Notes: generated by a model from the sequence alone, not told the origin. A DNA stretch of 64,000 bases from Chrysaora quinquecirrha (GCA_014526335.1 JACTAT010000037.1:11472008-11536007); one strand, 5' to 3'; positions 33,440-44,404 are shown, numbered from the stretch's first letter. A program made the numbers and translations.

Positions 33440-34275
33440 CCCTAAAAGAATTTAAGAAAGGCCTTTTTCAGCTCTCTTGTAGATGCGCCCTTAGTTTCTT
33501 ATCGAGATCGATCCCCAGTAACTTTTCTTCGTCACTTTCTTCTATCTGGGCTTCTCTTATATGTATATTTACTTTTTCTGTATTGCTCCCAAACAGAATA
33601 AAGTGGCATTTGTCTTCGTTATAGTTTTCTGGGAACCATGTGGCTAAATGGTTTGGATCTTGCTCAAGTTTTGTTATTATATTTGTAATATTATAGCCGC
33701 AGGTGTATATCATGGTATCATCAGCATAGTTTCATATTTCGAGTTGGATACTCCTAAATTTGTTTCTTGTTGCTGAAGGAACCATTGATTTTGACTCTGT
33801 GCTTTCTGTTCAAAAGATAGCTATAAATTAACACAAGAGCGCTCTTACTAAACTGGTAGTCATGCAATTTCGCTAGTAATAGCTCATGATGTAGACAATC
33901 AAAGGCTTTGGAGAGGTCCATTAGGACTGCTGCAGCAAAGCCTCAACTGTCTATAGATGCCTTACAGCTTTCCAAGAGTTTCAAAAGCGCATGTTGCGTA
34001 TTATAGCCCATTCGAAAGCCACATAATAGTGGGGAAAGAAAACAATAAGCAAAGGTCATTATTTGCTCATACATAAGTCATTCAAGATCCTTGGAAACTG
34101 ACGGCAACACAATAATGGGTCTGTAATTTTTCTTGCAAAACGCGTCATCTTTTTTATAAAGTGAAGAAGTCGACTCTCCAACTTTGATTTGAGTTTTGAT
34201 GTCAACTTTTGCCCATAATTCAATAGAGGAATACGTTATCTTTTTTGTTGCATTAACCAATTTGATAAGCATGCT
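33440..34275 (-). pseudogene. LINE (CR1/Jockey-like) reverse transcriptase fragment
   Basis: Right to left: YKKDDAFCKKNYRPIIVLPS, CGFRMGYNTQHALLKLLES, AVLMDLSKAFDCLHHELLLA (palm motif A) and YSYLLNRKHRVKING, then a jump to IYTCGYNITNIITKLEQD and GIDLDKKL. The F-x-D-D block is missing, apparently by deletion near 33725. Two in-frame stops. Non-LTR retrotransposon reverse transcriptase. Confidence 0.8.
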
Positions 34276-34529
34276 TGGGTCAGACCTTTAAGTAGTAAAA
34301 CAAAAACAGGTGTATCAAGTGTTTTAGCTTTTCAAAGCAACTTATGTTCTACTCAACGAAGACCGAAATTATAACAGGCAGATCACGGATCAGAATTTAT
34401 AAACAGTGCATTTCGTAAAATTGTAGAGAAAAATAATATTAAATTAATTTTTCTAAGATGACCCTAAATGTGCCGTAGTTGAATGATATAACAGAAAGAT
34501 TGTAAAGCATTTGGATAGCAGAAGAAGAT

Positions 34530-35165
34530 TGGGTGATTATAATTATATTCAAGTATTACAACAGTAGGTAGAGAGTATAAACAACACAAAAAATAGAAAA
34601 ATAGGAATGACAACTAATGAATTTAATGTGAATAATTGCCTGCTGGAAAATCTCAAAAAGTACTTGGCGAAACAAAAAAGTAAACTTCCAAATTCAACAA
34701 AAACAAATCGGCATTTTAGTGTTGGAAAATATGTGGGAAAAGCTTCAAGTGATAAAACAAATTTAATACATGTTTTCAAAAACAATGGACACATAAGATT
34801 TTTCAAATCATATCTATTCAAATATCATATTCTTCTTTGCATATATATTGAAAGATTTGGGATCGCAAATCATTGAGGGAAAATTCTATACAGAGCAATT
34901 ACGAAATATGCATATGACAACTCTGATTAACATTGGTAAGATATTAAAAAGACAGAAAATCAACAGCATTCAATGGTATTTAATAAAATGTTTAATTTAT
35001 CATCAGCCGGTTTTGATAACCAAAAGTCAACTGGAAGAAATGATGCAAAGGGAATTCAAACTAACAGAATAAAGCTAATTAATTTTATTTCACCAGAAAA
35101 TTCTTTTGATGCACTAAAATCTGAAATAGAAGAGAATGAACAGAATTTAAAACGTCACAGTTAAG
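34530..35165 (+). pseudogene. Polinton/Maverick integrase C-terminal fragment
   Basis: Reads NNTKNRKIGMTTNEF.., KQKSKLPNSTKTNRHFSVGK and, in another frame, IIEGKFYTEQLRN, the latter typical of the sequence linking integrase to a chromodomain-like tail in Polinton integrases. A following frame (34973-35164) reads ISPENSFDALKSEIEENEQ and may be the next gene. Frame changes near 34745 and 34845. The remaining catalytic core (D,D-E) upstream is not visible. Confidence 0.6.
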
Positions 35166-35814
35166 ATATATTTGAGAAAAGTGAAAAAGAAGAAGAGAGC
35201 AGAGCGCAAATCACAGCTATGGCTTAAAGGATTTATACAAAAAAATCCCAGAGGATCACTGCCATATCATAAGCTAAGGAGTCGAAGAATGACAGCAATA
35301 CATGTTTTAGAGTTATGCTGAAAGAAAGTATAAATTTAGACCGGTAATTAATATGCGTTATGACTTACACTTGTTCTGAATATAGAAAAAGTCGATTTCG
35401 CTAAATTTTGGTGGTGTAGAAGATTGCCCAGTCCACTCAATAGAAAAATCCAATATTTCAAAATAATTTTAATGTTAATGAAGAAGAAGAAGAAGAAGAA
35501 GGAGGAGGTGGTGAACTAGAGAAAAAAGGTTTAGGTACAAAATGTTGTATAATACACAAAATAAGACTTGATTGTGGACTGCCGATCAAGATTTATATCC
35601 AAGAATCTATTTATCACCTTCTGAAGTGCTTACTTGGAAAAACCATGGAGATTGGCATTTCAATAAGATCAATACGTTTTTGAATTCGAATTTTATTTTG
35701 GAATTTGATTTTAAAGGATAGGAACATGGCATTGACGATTAGCCACAGCAATCGATATAGACAGGGTATTTTGGCCTGCAATCTAAGGAAGTGCCTATCC
35801 TTTGTTTTTAAACA
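35166..35814. other. No gene recognised
   Basis: A (GAA)n run at 35477-35500. Short + strand frames continue the Polinton-like sequence but none was recognised. Confidence 0.4.
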
Positions 35815-37096
35815 TGATTCCCAGTAAATCGACTAGGTAAGGATCAGTAAGGATTAGCTAAGGATTAGTAAGGATTAGTAATGATCAGAAAGGATCAGTA
35901 AGGATTAAGCAATGACTAGAGGGGATCAGTAAGGATTAGTAAGGATTAGGTTAGGATCAGTAAGAATTAGGTAAGGATCAGTAAGGATTAGGTAAGGATC
36001 AGTAATGATCAGTAAGGATTAGCTAAGGATCAGTAATGATTAGCTAAGGATTAGCCAAGGATTAGAAATGGTTAGCTAAGGATTAGCTAAGGATTAGAAA
36101 TTTTTAGCTAAGGATTAGAAATGGTTAGCTAAGGATCAGTAATGATTAGTTAGGATTAGGTAATGATTAGGGAGGATTAGCTTAGGATCAGTAAGGATTA
36201 AGCAATGATTAGAGAGGATCAGTAAGGATAAGTAAGGATTACGTTAGGATCAGAAAGGATTAGTAAGGATAAGGTTAGGATCAGTAAGGATTAGGTAAGG
36301 ATGAGGTTAGGATCTGTAAGGATAAGGTAAGGATCAGTAAGGATTAGCTAAGGATTAGTAAGGATTAGTTAATTATTAGTAATGATCAGAAAGGATCAGT
36401 AAGGATTAAGCAATGATAAGAGAGGATCAGTAAGGATTAGTAAGGATTAGGTTAGGATCAGTAAGGATTAGGTAAGGATAAGTAAGGATTAGGTTATGAT
36501 CGGTAAGGATTAGGTAAGGATCAGTAAGGATTAGCTAAGGATAAGTAAGGATTAGGTAATGATTAGTTAAGGATAAGTAATGATTAGAGAGGATTATCTG
36601 AGGATCAGTAAGGATTATCTTAGGATTATGTAAGGATTAGCTAAGGATCATTAAGGATTAAGCAATGATTAGGTTAGGATAAGGCAATGATTAGGTAAGG
36701 ATTAGTAATGATTAGTAAGGATTAGATAATGATTAGTTAAGGATTAGGTAATGATTGGGTAAGGATTAAGCAAGGATTAGGTAGGGATTAGTAATGATTA
36801 GTGAGGATTAGCTGAGGATCAGTAAGGATTATCTTAGGATTATGTAAGGATTAGCTAAGGTTCAGTAAGGATTAATCAATGATTAGGTTAGGATCAGACA
36901 ATGATTAGGTAAGGATTAGTAATGATTAGTAAGGATAAGATAATGATTAGTTAAGGATTAGGTAATGATTGGGTAAGGATTAGGTAATGATTGGGTTAGG
37001 ATCAGTAAGGATTAGCTAAGTATCAGTAATGATTGGGTAAGGATTAGGCAATGATTAGGTAAGGATCAGTAAGAATTAGTGAGGATGAGGTTAGGA
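35815..37096. repeat. 10-11-bp minisatellite (TAAGGATTAG), part 1
   Basis: Over 100 degenerate units of the form AGTAAGGATY and AGGTAAGGATY. It is interrupted by the P-like element and resumes at 40915. Some units read GGTTAGGAT, giving a superficial likeness to telomere repeats. Confidence 0.95.
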
Positions 37097-37241
37097 CATA
37101 GTCAATAGAATTCAGATGGTCTGGAAACTGCGCGGTTTTCAAACGATGCCACTTTTGATGTTGAGTCTGATAATTTGCAGAATAATTGAAGCATGACAGT
37201 GCACAGCACACACAGCACAGGGCACGTACTCCATCAACATC

Positions 37242-38769
37242 ATGGCGACCTAAAATAGAAATCAAGTTGTTGTGGAAGGAGATGATCTTGTCACGATTTT
37301 AGAGTTACTTGAGAGTGATTCATTGGAAAAGAACTAGAAGATGATTTCTTGGAAGTAACCAAAGATGTAGGTAGACTTTTTTAATCTACGGGGGAAAGAT
37401 AGGCCTAAAAAGAATTTCATCAGTAAATTGTTGAGATCAACTTCAGTTCTTGACTCAAAAAACCTTAAGATCTCAACAGTCTTTAGAGGTAGATATAAAG
37501 CCTCAAGAAATTCTTTTACACTGAAACAAATTATCAGTTTCTTATAAAATAACAATAGGATAGGCCTAGAGGTAACTAATAGTATACAGCTAACTAATTA
37601 AAGTTGCCAGGTTTGACAGCTACTGTTTTCATTTTGAAAGCAGATGTTGCATAAAATTTCTTGGCAGAATCAAATATTTATCATGTATGAGCCCCAGGAA
37701 AATAAATTAAATTTTTTTTCAGATTCAGGATGGTGATTTCAAGTGCACAAAAGTTTGCAAATCACGAAGAGGTCTGACCAGGCACAAAAATGCCAAGCAT
37801 TACCAGGAAGGGGAAGAAAATAATAGGATCGAAAGCAGAAACGATGAAGAAGATACCAATTTACTTATCGCTCTTGTCAATGAAGGTATCAAAGTCATCT
37901 CGGAAGATAAATGTTTTCCTTCTGATTTTTGTAAACAGTTTAAGAGTTATGTATGCTCTAGCATAACTGGTGAAAACAAAAAACAAGAAATTGTTGCCCA
38001 GATTTTGAAAATGTTTAATGCTTTGCGGAAAACAGGCAATTTTGAGAAATTCTATGCAAAATTTTATGCAACTGTTGTTCCGAAACCATGCATGCTGTTC
38101 TCTCCACTAAATTCACATGGGGCAACACTTTCATGCACAAAACTTGCAGACAAGATTGTTGCAAATGCAAGATCAAATGCCCAGGAGCTCCCATCCACAA
38201 CCAGCAAGAATTCCCTTTCTGATCAGGAAAATCTTCTTTGCAATATCTTGGTGGGTACATCTTCTATAATTTGAATCGAAAAATTTACAGTTCCAAGCAC
38301 CACAACTCAAACGTTGGTCAACAGCACCTGGCAATATTGAAGGCTGGTGATAAATAATGACTCATTGTGCCCTCAGAAGCTAGTTGTTAACCTTAATAGA
38401 GGAGGACTTTGGAAAATAAATGAGACATCCCAAACATTTCTTACAATTGCTGAACTAAAGTTTCTACAAAACACAAATCTCAAGGACATAAAGAGTATTG
38501 ATTACAAAAAAATGGTCAGTGAGTTAAGTGTGGATCAAGACGTATTGGCTTTATATCAAATCCTTCTTAGTTCTGCTGTATTGCCAGTGGATGCTTATAT
38601 TGCCTATGGTGCTCTTGAGAAGATACTGATGCTTTACATAAAAGTTCGCTCATTCCCGTATGCAAAAGATATTGTTAACAAATTCAGGCTCAGTCAGAGA
38701 AAAGGCAAATCTAAGGCATTAAGAAAAGAAATTCAAAGAGCAACTGAAAAGCAGGCATCTAAGGAGTAA
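37242..38769 (+). pseudogene. Accessory gene of the P-like element
   Basis: A probable first exon (37242-37345, with VVVEGDDLVTILELLESD) contains a stop and a frame change. The main exon starts after a polypyrimidine-AG acceptor at 37722 and reads FKCTKVCKSRRGLTRHKNAK, a degenerate C2H2 finger, then ALVNEGIKVISEDKCFP, KTGNFEKFYAKFY and TKLADKIVANARSNAQ. A final exon (38347-38769) has LNRGGLWKI, ILMLYIKVRSFPYAKDI and ends in a Lys-rich tail. I recall this architecture beside THAP transposases in cnidarians; its role is unknown. An intron or gap lies at about 38251-38346. Confidence 0.65.
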
Positions 38770-38924
38770 TCCTATAGACTTCTCTCGACCAGAGAGTGGC
38801 AAACTATTGTCATTAACTTATAAGATGACTAATAAAACTCTATAAAAAAAGTCATTATCATTTATCATTTCCTCCTCGATTTTATTGGCTCAGTGTCAAC
38901 GTCATATCATTTGTTTTCTTTGCT

Positions 38925-40065
38925 GCTTCTTTTTCTTCCCTTTGTGTTTCCTCTGACTGGTAGAATTGATTGCTGGATCCTCAATTTATTTGTTTGATAG
39001 CATTGCTATAGTTTCTTAGTTACCTTCTGCTGGGAAGCTTGATTATTCCACTGTTAATAAAAGTCCCTCTTAATTCATCATATGCAGATGAAGATTTGCA
39101 TGCAATTGATAGACAGACACCACCTGATTATCATTGGATGATACCGTCGTCCATTTGCAGATCTTGGAGGGTTTTTCTGTTGTTGCTGCCAGAACAAATT
39201 CATGAAAGGGCTCATTTTTTCACCATTTTCACTTATCAGAGACAAAAGATCGTGACTGAGGTCTGAAGTGATTTCAAGGCTATTTTGATGAATTTCCTTC
39301 TCCGTTCCAGATATTCTACCTTCTAACTGTTCGCACTTCAATCTTTGAGCTTGTATGGTAAGCTTTAGTTGTTTTGAAGAAGTTAGGCTTATTGGTGCTC
39401 TTGCCTTTGCAGGTACTGAATGTCTTGCCTTAGTTTTCTTGTCTTGCTGATCCTGTTTGATTTCACGCTCATTGCATTTTTGACATTGGTTGTCTTTGAT
39501 AAGGACCATACAGTTTCTTGAACGGCATATTTCTATTGTTGAAAACGGGTTTTGGTTCTCAGTGACTGTGTCAGGGTCACCTTTCAGTGGCACCACATGT
39601 TTGATGGATTTTCCAGAGAAACATGCACTTTTGTGACCTTCGCATATGTTTAAACTTTCCAAATTATTCTTAATGTCAAAAATTGTAACATTTGGGACAT
39701 TTCTTTTAAAATCTCTGTACAGATAGTGGTCATAAGCAAGACTCAGATCAATGACAACATCAAATTCTGGCAACGTGTATGGTTCTCTATACTTTGTCAC
39801 ATGTAATTTATCAGGATCAGTTGTTATGGACCATTCCTTCAGAACAAGCCTTTTAACCCTGTTTTTGACATCTTGTAAGTCCTTGTAATAAAAAAGGGTT
39901 GCTAGTGACTGAAGCATCTTTAACAATATTTCTTGCAGGCCTTTCTGTTTTCCCTACTTGACTTTCACTCATACATGATTTTTGTTGCAGTGCTTCAGAT
40001 GGCAATGCCCCAAGTTTCAGGAATTTCTTTTTTAACTTTGGTCCATGATCTAAAAATAAAAACAA
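38925..40065 (-). pseudogene. THAP transposase of the P-like element, exon 2, catalytic core deleted
   Basis: Begins at TTTTTAG acceptor (about 40050), joining THAP exon 1 in frame to HHGPKLKKKFLKLGALPSEA. It goes on with YKDLQDVKNRVKRLVLKEW, FDVVIDLSLAYDHYLYRDF, STIEICRSRNCMVLI..CQKC, a basic linker, and PFMNLFWQQQQK / RYHPMIIRWCLS. After a frame change near 39090: SSAYDELRGTFINSGIIKLP, LRNYSNAIK. Sequence ends there, so the RNase H-like catalytic domain is missing. Another frame change falls in an A6 run near 39890. Without the core this copy cannot encode an active transposase. Confidence 0.75.
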
Positions 40066-40419
40066 TTTGATCAGTCACTGGTCATTATGCATCTCAAAAG
40101 TATGTAGGGGGCCCACAATAATGATGGGATACAAAAAAACTGAGGGGAGAAACCAAAAATTTGAAAAATGGGAGCGTAAAAAGGTAAACATAGACAATTC
40201 TGTTGCATTTTACACTTACAATGTTTTCTAAATTTTTACAAGGAAGGGGACTAGTCCCCCCTATCCCCCATGGCACAACCAGTGGGGCCCACCTCCAAAA
40301 TGGGTCCAAAATGGTTTGTTAAAAAGGCGGACTTTGAGGCCAGAAAAGCAGGGGACCACAAATAAACCACAAACGGAGCCCTTACTTTTGTTGAAACATT
40401 ATGAAGATCATCTTAAGTT

Positions 40420-40677
40420 TTAAAACTTACGTGTAGTAATATGGTCTGGTTTGAAATGTCTTTTGCAGATGTGCAGTGCATCGTTATCCAGCTGGCATTT
40501 AAAATTATCATCTTCAATTCTGTACTTTGTTATTATATTTAAAGCTTCTCTTCTCCATTGCTTTGACTTCTCATCAAGGCCCGTGGGCAACTTAAATAAA
40601 CTCAAACTTTCCAACTTGTCTTTCCCTCTCCGACGGCTAACTCCACAAAAATTAAAGTAACAATTTGCTCCTGGCAT
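40420..40677 (-). pseudogene. THAP domain exon of the P-like transposase
   Basis: 85 residues: start MPGANCYFNFCGVSRRRG, then SLFKLP, W..EAL and CKRHFKPDHI. The C-x4-C plus C-x-x-H cysteines and the Trp fit a THAP (C2CH) DNA-binding domain, which would bind the element's ends. It ends at GACCATATTACTACAC/GTAAGT, a strong donor, and a ~375-bp intron follows. The exon itself is unbroken. Confidence 0.82.
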
Positions 40678-40914
40678 ATTTCAAGACTTACGGCATATCT
40701 CAAGGTAACAGAAAAAAAATTAAAATAGATTGATATACAGTAACACAGCGAAGTAGCTAGTCAAGTCAGCGAGCTTATTCCAAAAACCCTTGATTTGCAA
40801 AGAACACTCTCACAGAGCTGTGCACTGTCACGCTTCGTTAATCACACGTTTGTTAGACAAAAGGATAAGACAAAGAGAACAATGAAGTATCCAGACCATC
40901 TGAATTCTATTGAC

Positions 40915-41115
40915 TATGGTTAGGATCAGTAAGGATCAGGCAATGATTAGGTAAGGATCAGTAAGGGTGAGATAATGATTAGTTAAGGATCAGTAAGGAT
41001 TAGCTAAGAATCAGAAAGGATCAGCTCAGGATCAGTAAGGATTATCTTAGGATTATGTAAGGATTAGGTAATGGTTAGGTTAGGATCAGTAAGGGTTAGT
41101 TAAGGTTTAGGTATG
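40915..41115. repeat. 10-11-bp minisatellite, part 2
   Basis: Continuation of 35815-37096 on the other side of the P-like element. Begins GTTAGGATCAGTAAGG. Confidence 0.9.
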
Positions 41116-41266
41116 GTCTGATTGGAAACGTCCTTCCTGTGCAAGTGTGGAATTCCTTTCCCACATCATATTGAATGGAGGAACCAGTCTATAAATTCAA
41201 GCAAGTTTATGCTCTAGGACTCAGGTGTTTAAGAGGTAGTCGACAATTATAAGTAAACAGCTAATC

Positions 41267-41757
41267 ATGAATCAGTATAAATGTGATCATTGTGAATTCT
41301 CTTCCAATTTTAAAAGTAATGTTAAGCGCCATGAACAAGAGATGCACGAGGAGAGTAGTGAAGAGTCTGACTCAGATGATGAGGTAGAAGTTGAAAGTGA
41401 CCATGATAATGATGAAACTGTCAACACTGAGGAGGATCTTCCTTTAGGGAAGGTATGGCCTTCAATGCGTAAGGAAGTGGATGAAGATGAAAACATACTC
41501 AAGTTTTCAGACGTAAATTTTTATATAATAGAATTTTTGAAAATTATGCTGTTGTGACTGTAGTCATAGCAACGATGCAAAAAGCACAGAAGGAAGATGG
41601 TATGGACATGCAAGAGGCCTTAGATTATGCAATTGAGATAAGAAAATATCTCATCATACGTCAAGCAAAGAATGATGAAGAAGAGGAAGCTAGTAATTCT
41701 GAGGATGCTGCTGTAAATGAAGTTGTATATAATAGATTTCCATATACCAGTACATAA
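41267..41757 (+). pseudogene. Small C2H2 zinc-finger gene, possibly frameshifted
   Basis: First frame: MNQYKCDHCEFSSNF..VKRHEQEMH, one C2H2 finger, then a Glu/Asp/Ser-rich region. After about 41500 the coding-like sequence moves to another frame: FENYAVVTVVIATMQKAQKE, EALDYAIEIRKYLIIRQAK, and an acidic tail to a stop at 41757. No convincing intron links them, so a frameshift is likelier. No family assignment; a small nuclear protein or a transposon-borne gene. Confidence 0.5.
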
Positions 41758-42150
41758 CTATGTTTATAAAATGTTTACACATTATTGTTTATTAATGTAC
41801 TGTTAGAAAATAGTGTCGTTTTCATGTGTTGTCATTCTTTGAAAACAAGGTTGTAAATCTTGTTGTAAATTTTAAAAATCTCCTTGTTATTTGCACTATC
41901 TTTAAGGAAATTTTTCCAGCTTTTTGGAATAAGAGCAGACTCTGCTACTCTAAGCCGCATTCTCTTTCCGCGTTTTTGTCGAGCTCCTTCTTTGATACAG
42001 TTTCTTTATACACAGCGAATATTAAGTCAATTCTCTTTATATTATCTACTTTTGCTTTACACATGCTGCATAGCCCGCATATCTACATAATTTGCAAAGC
42101 TGCAAACCAATTTTATACAAATGCATTGGCTGAACTTGGGCAAACCAACC

Positions 42151-43028
42151 CCAAGTCTAAAAATAGAATTTAGGGGTAAGATGTGAATAGGGTCTATATA
42201 ACATCGTTTTGACGCATCAAACTGCGCTTGACTGTGAATTACGACTTCCTATGACTTGTCGTTCTTCCCCTAAACCCAATGGTACAATTAGGGGTCTGGA
42301 CCAGATTACCCCCGTCTAAAAATAGAACTTAGGTGCAATATATGACTTGGGTCTATATCACATCTTTTTCAGCGTATTAAACTGCGTTTATGTGGTGAAT
42401 TGTGACTTTCTATGACCTGGCGTTCTCAGCTTAGGGCCAATTGTACGATTGGGGGGTCTGGACCAGAGTACCCCAGTCTAAAAATAGAACTTAGGGGCAA
42501 GATATGACTTGATTCTATATCACATCTTTTTCAGCGTATTAAACTGGGTTTATGTGGTGAATTGTGACTTTCTATGACCTGGCGTTCTCAGCTTAGGGCC
42601 AATTGTACGATTGGGAGTCTGGACCAGAGTACCCCAGTCTAAAAATAGAACTTAGGGGCAAGATATGACTTGGGTCTATATCACATCTTTTTCAGCGTAT
42701 TAAACTGCGTTTATGTGGTGAATTGTGACTTTCTATGACCTGGCGTTCTCAGTTTATGGCCAATTGTACGATTGGGGGTCTTGACCAGATTACCCCAGTC
42801 TAAAAATAGAACTTAGGGGCAAGATATGACTTGGTTCTATATCACATCTTTTTCAGCGTATTAAACTGCGTTTATGTTGTGAATTGTGACTTTCTATGAC
42901 CTGGCGTTCTCAGTTTATGGCCAATTGTACGATTGGGGGTCTGGACCAGATTACCCCAGTCTAAAAATTGAACTTAGGTGCAATATATGACTTGGGTCTA
43001 TATCACATCTTTTTCAGCATATCAAATT
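42151..43028. repeat. 161-bp satellite, about 5.4 units
   Basis: The start GTCTAAAAATAG recurs at 42155, 42314, 42476, 42637, 42798 and 42959, an almost constant period of 161. Each unit contains ACATCTTTTTCAGCGTATTA and TTGTACGATTGGG. Confidence 0.95.
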
Positions 43029-43305
43029 TAGTATTTTCTGAAATTTTGGTGCTTGTATCACAATTTGCACAATTCTTCTGCTTATCTCCCTCACTATATG
43101 ATAAAGGAATGCGCTTCTTTTATTATACTAATTGTTAATATGTTGGTATATTCTTTTATAGTTTTTAAATAGATATAAACGTCTTGTAAATCACCAACTT
43201 CATTTTCATTAATTGAATTTAGTATTATTTCTATATAATTGAATGTAGTAATTTAAGACAACTTATCAATATAACATAAAACATTCAGTGTCAATTAACA
43301 GTTTT

Positions 43306-43800
43306 TCAACCCCAATCTCCTAGGGCTTTATCATTAATTTCTTCTTTTATTTCTTCTATGAATGATGTTGCTACAGTCCTATCATGATATTTCATTAAAC
43401 CATCAGCAAGTTCTTCAATAAAAATCATTAACACAGCCATTCTTTCCCAATTTCCTTCTTTATCCAAAATTGGAAAAAGTCCACAAACTAGGTCTTTAGC
43501 TTCTAGCTTGGAAAAGACTTGATGTTGTTCTACTTGAGACTTTATTGAGTTATTAGAGCTAGCTCTTGCATATGTTAAAAGATCTCGCACCCAATAATTG
43601 TATGAACTGTTCATTGGGATTGATTGTCTCTCGAAAGATACAACTCCTAAATTGCAACATTCATAGTTCCTCTCCAAAGAATATGTAACTAGATTCTCCT
43701 GGTTAATTCCTGCTCCTTCTTCACAGCGTTGAATATGAAGTAGGCCAAAGTGATCATCTTTTCTTTGAGATATACAACTAAGCACAACAGGTTGAAGCAA
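43306..43800 (-). CDS. Bcl-2-like protein (tentative)
   Basis: An uninterrupted 164-residue frame, the longest non-transposon frame here. Residues 69-80 (YWVRDLLTYARA) resemble the first helix of Bcl-2 proteins. EGNWERMAVLMIFIEELADG at 115-134 resembles BH1 and helix 5 (usual G-x-N-W-G-R); the Gly before Arg is Glu here, while Trp and Arg are kept. The end (LGDWG, 160-164) falls where BH2 begins, and there is no C-terminal membrane anchor. Known: family members regulate mitochondrial membrane permeability in cell death, and large DNA viruses and adintovirus-like elements also carry them. It could be a host gene, a capture by an element, or a chance likeness. Two heat-shock-element clusters lie 85-200 bp upstream. 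Confidence 0.42.
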   Translation of the reverse strand: MLQPVVLSCISQRKDDHFGLLHIQRCEEGAGINQENLVTYSLERNYECCNLGVVSFERQSIPMNSSYNYWVRDLLTYARASSNNSIKSQVEQHQVFSKLEAKDLVCGLFPILDKEGNWERMAVLMIFIEELADGLMKYHDRTVATSFIEEIKEEINDKALGDWG

Positions 43801-43884
43801 AGTAAAAACAACAAACTCAACGGTTTAACCTTTTTGAGAGTTTCTGGACTGCCTTCGAAAAGCTTTCGAAAAGTTTTCGAAAAG

Positions 43885-43920
43885 TTCTAGAAAGTTCTTT
43901 CCTAGAAAGTTCTAACCAAT
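43885..43920. promoter_or_regulatory. Heat-shock-element cluster 1 plus CCAAT box
   Basis: TTCTAGAAAGTTC at 43885-43897 is a perfect TTCnnGAAnnTTC trimer. GAAAGTTC follows at 43905-43912 and CCAAT at 43916-43920. It lies 85 bp upstream of the - strand Bcl-2-like frame. Confidence 0.55.
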
Positions 43921-43985
43921 TAAATTTTATAATTATCAGGGGCTTTCCCATTTTCTGGGGACTTTCCCCAAAAGTCTTCGAAAAG

Positions 43986-44006
43986 TTCTAGAAAGTTCTA
44001 ACCAAT
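43986..44006. promoter_or_regulatory. Heat-shock-element cluster 2 plus CCAAT box
   Basis: The same module again: TTCTAGAAAGTTC at 43986-43998, then CCAAT at 44002-44006. The duplicated module begins TTCGAAAAG in both copies. Confidence 0.55.
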
Positions 44007-44079
44007 CAGATGGCAGGATTACTACGTCATTTTAGGACCTTTCCTTGGACTCTTGAAAACAAGGTTGGAGAAACCATTC

Positions 44080-44365
44080 CACTATAGCGCTAGCTGATGA
44101 AGTCACTGGATTCGTGAGAGGCTATTAGATTAATGGCTACTAATCTTAAACGAGGCTACTAATATTAAACGAGGCTATCAGTTTCAGACAAGATCTTAAA
44201 AAACCACCGCACTATAGCGCGAGCTGATGACGTCACTGTGCTTGGAGATCCATTTATGATGTCACTGGAGTCGGGGTACTCTTGAGGTTGGAGAAACCAT
44301 CGTGCTAGATCCATAAAACCGTTGCACTATAGCGTGACCTGATGACGTCATTGATGACGTCACTG
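44080..44365. repeat. CACTATAGCGC / TGATGACGTCAC repeats
   Basis: Three copies of a ~35-bp unit with CACTATAGCG followed by TGATGACGTCA. Perfect CRE palindromes TGACGTCA fall at 44228-44235, 44343-44350 and 44355-44362, and a one-base variant at 44098-44105. Confidence 0.7.
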
Positions 44366-44404
44366 ATAGTCGGATCCCAGTTATAGTCGAGCCACCCCTT
44401 TGCA

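Larger units (their letters stand above)
37097..40914. mobile_element. P-like THAP DNA transposon, internally deleted, 3.8 kb
   Basis: Inverted ends of about 28 bp: CATAGTCAATAGAATTCAGA.. at the left and its complement ..TCTGAATTCTATTGACTATG at the right. Both sides are flanked by GTTAGGA within the minisatellite, a 7-bp apparent duplication that the repeat context makes uncertain. It carries two convergent genes: a + strand zinc-finger accessory gene and a - strand THAP transposase whose catalytic core is deleted. P elements also begin with CAT, have ~31-bp ends and 8-bp duplications, and encode THAP transposases. Confidence 0.75.

Noticed and set aside
35815..37096. Telomere repeat
   Set aside because: Units are 10-11 bp, degenerate and internal; no run of TTAGGG or TTAGG.
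37044..37265. - strand 73-residue frame near the left end of the P-like element
   Set aside because: It spans the TIR and opposes the accessory gene; no motif.
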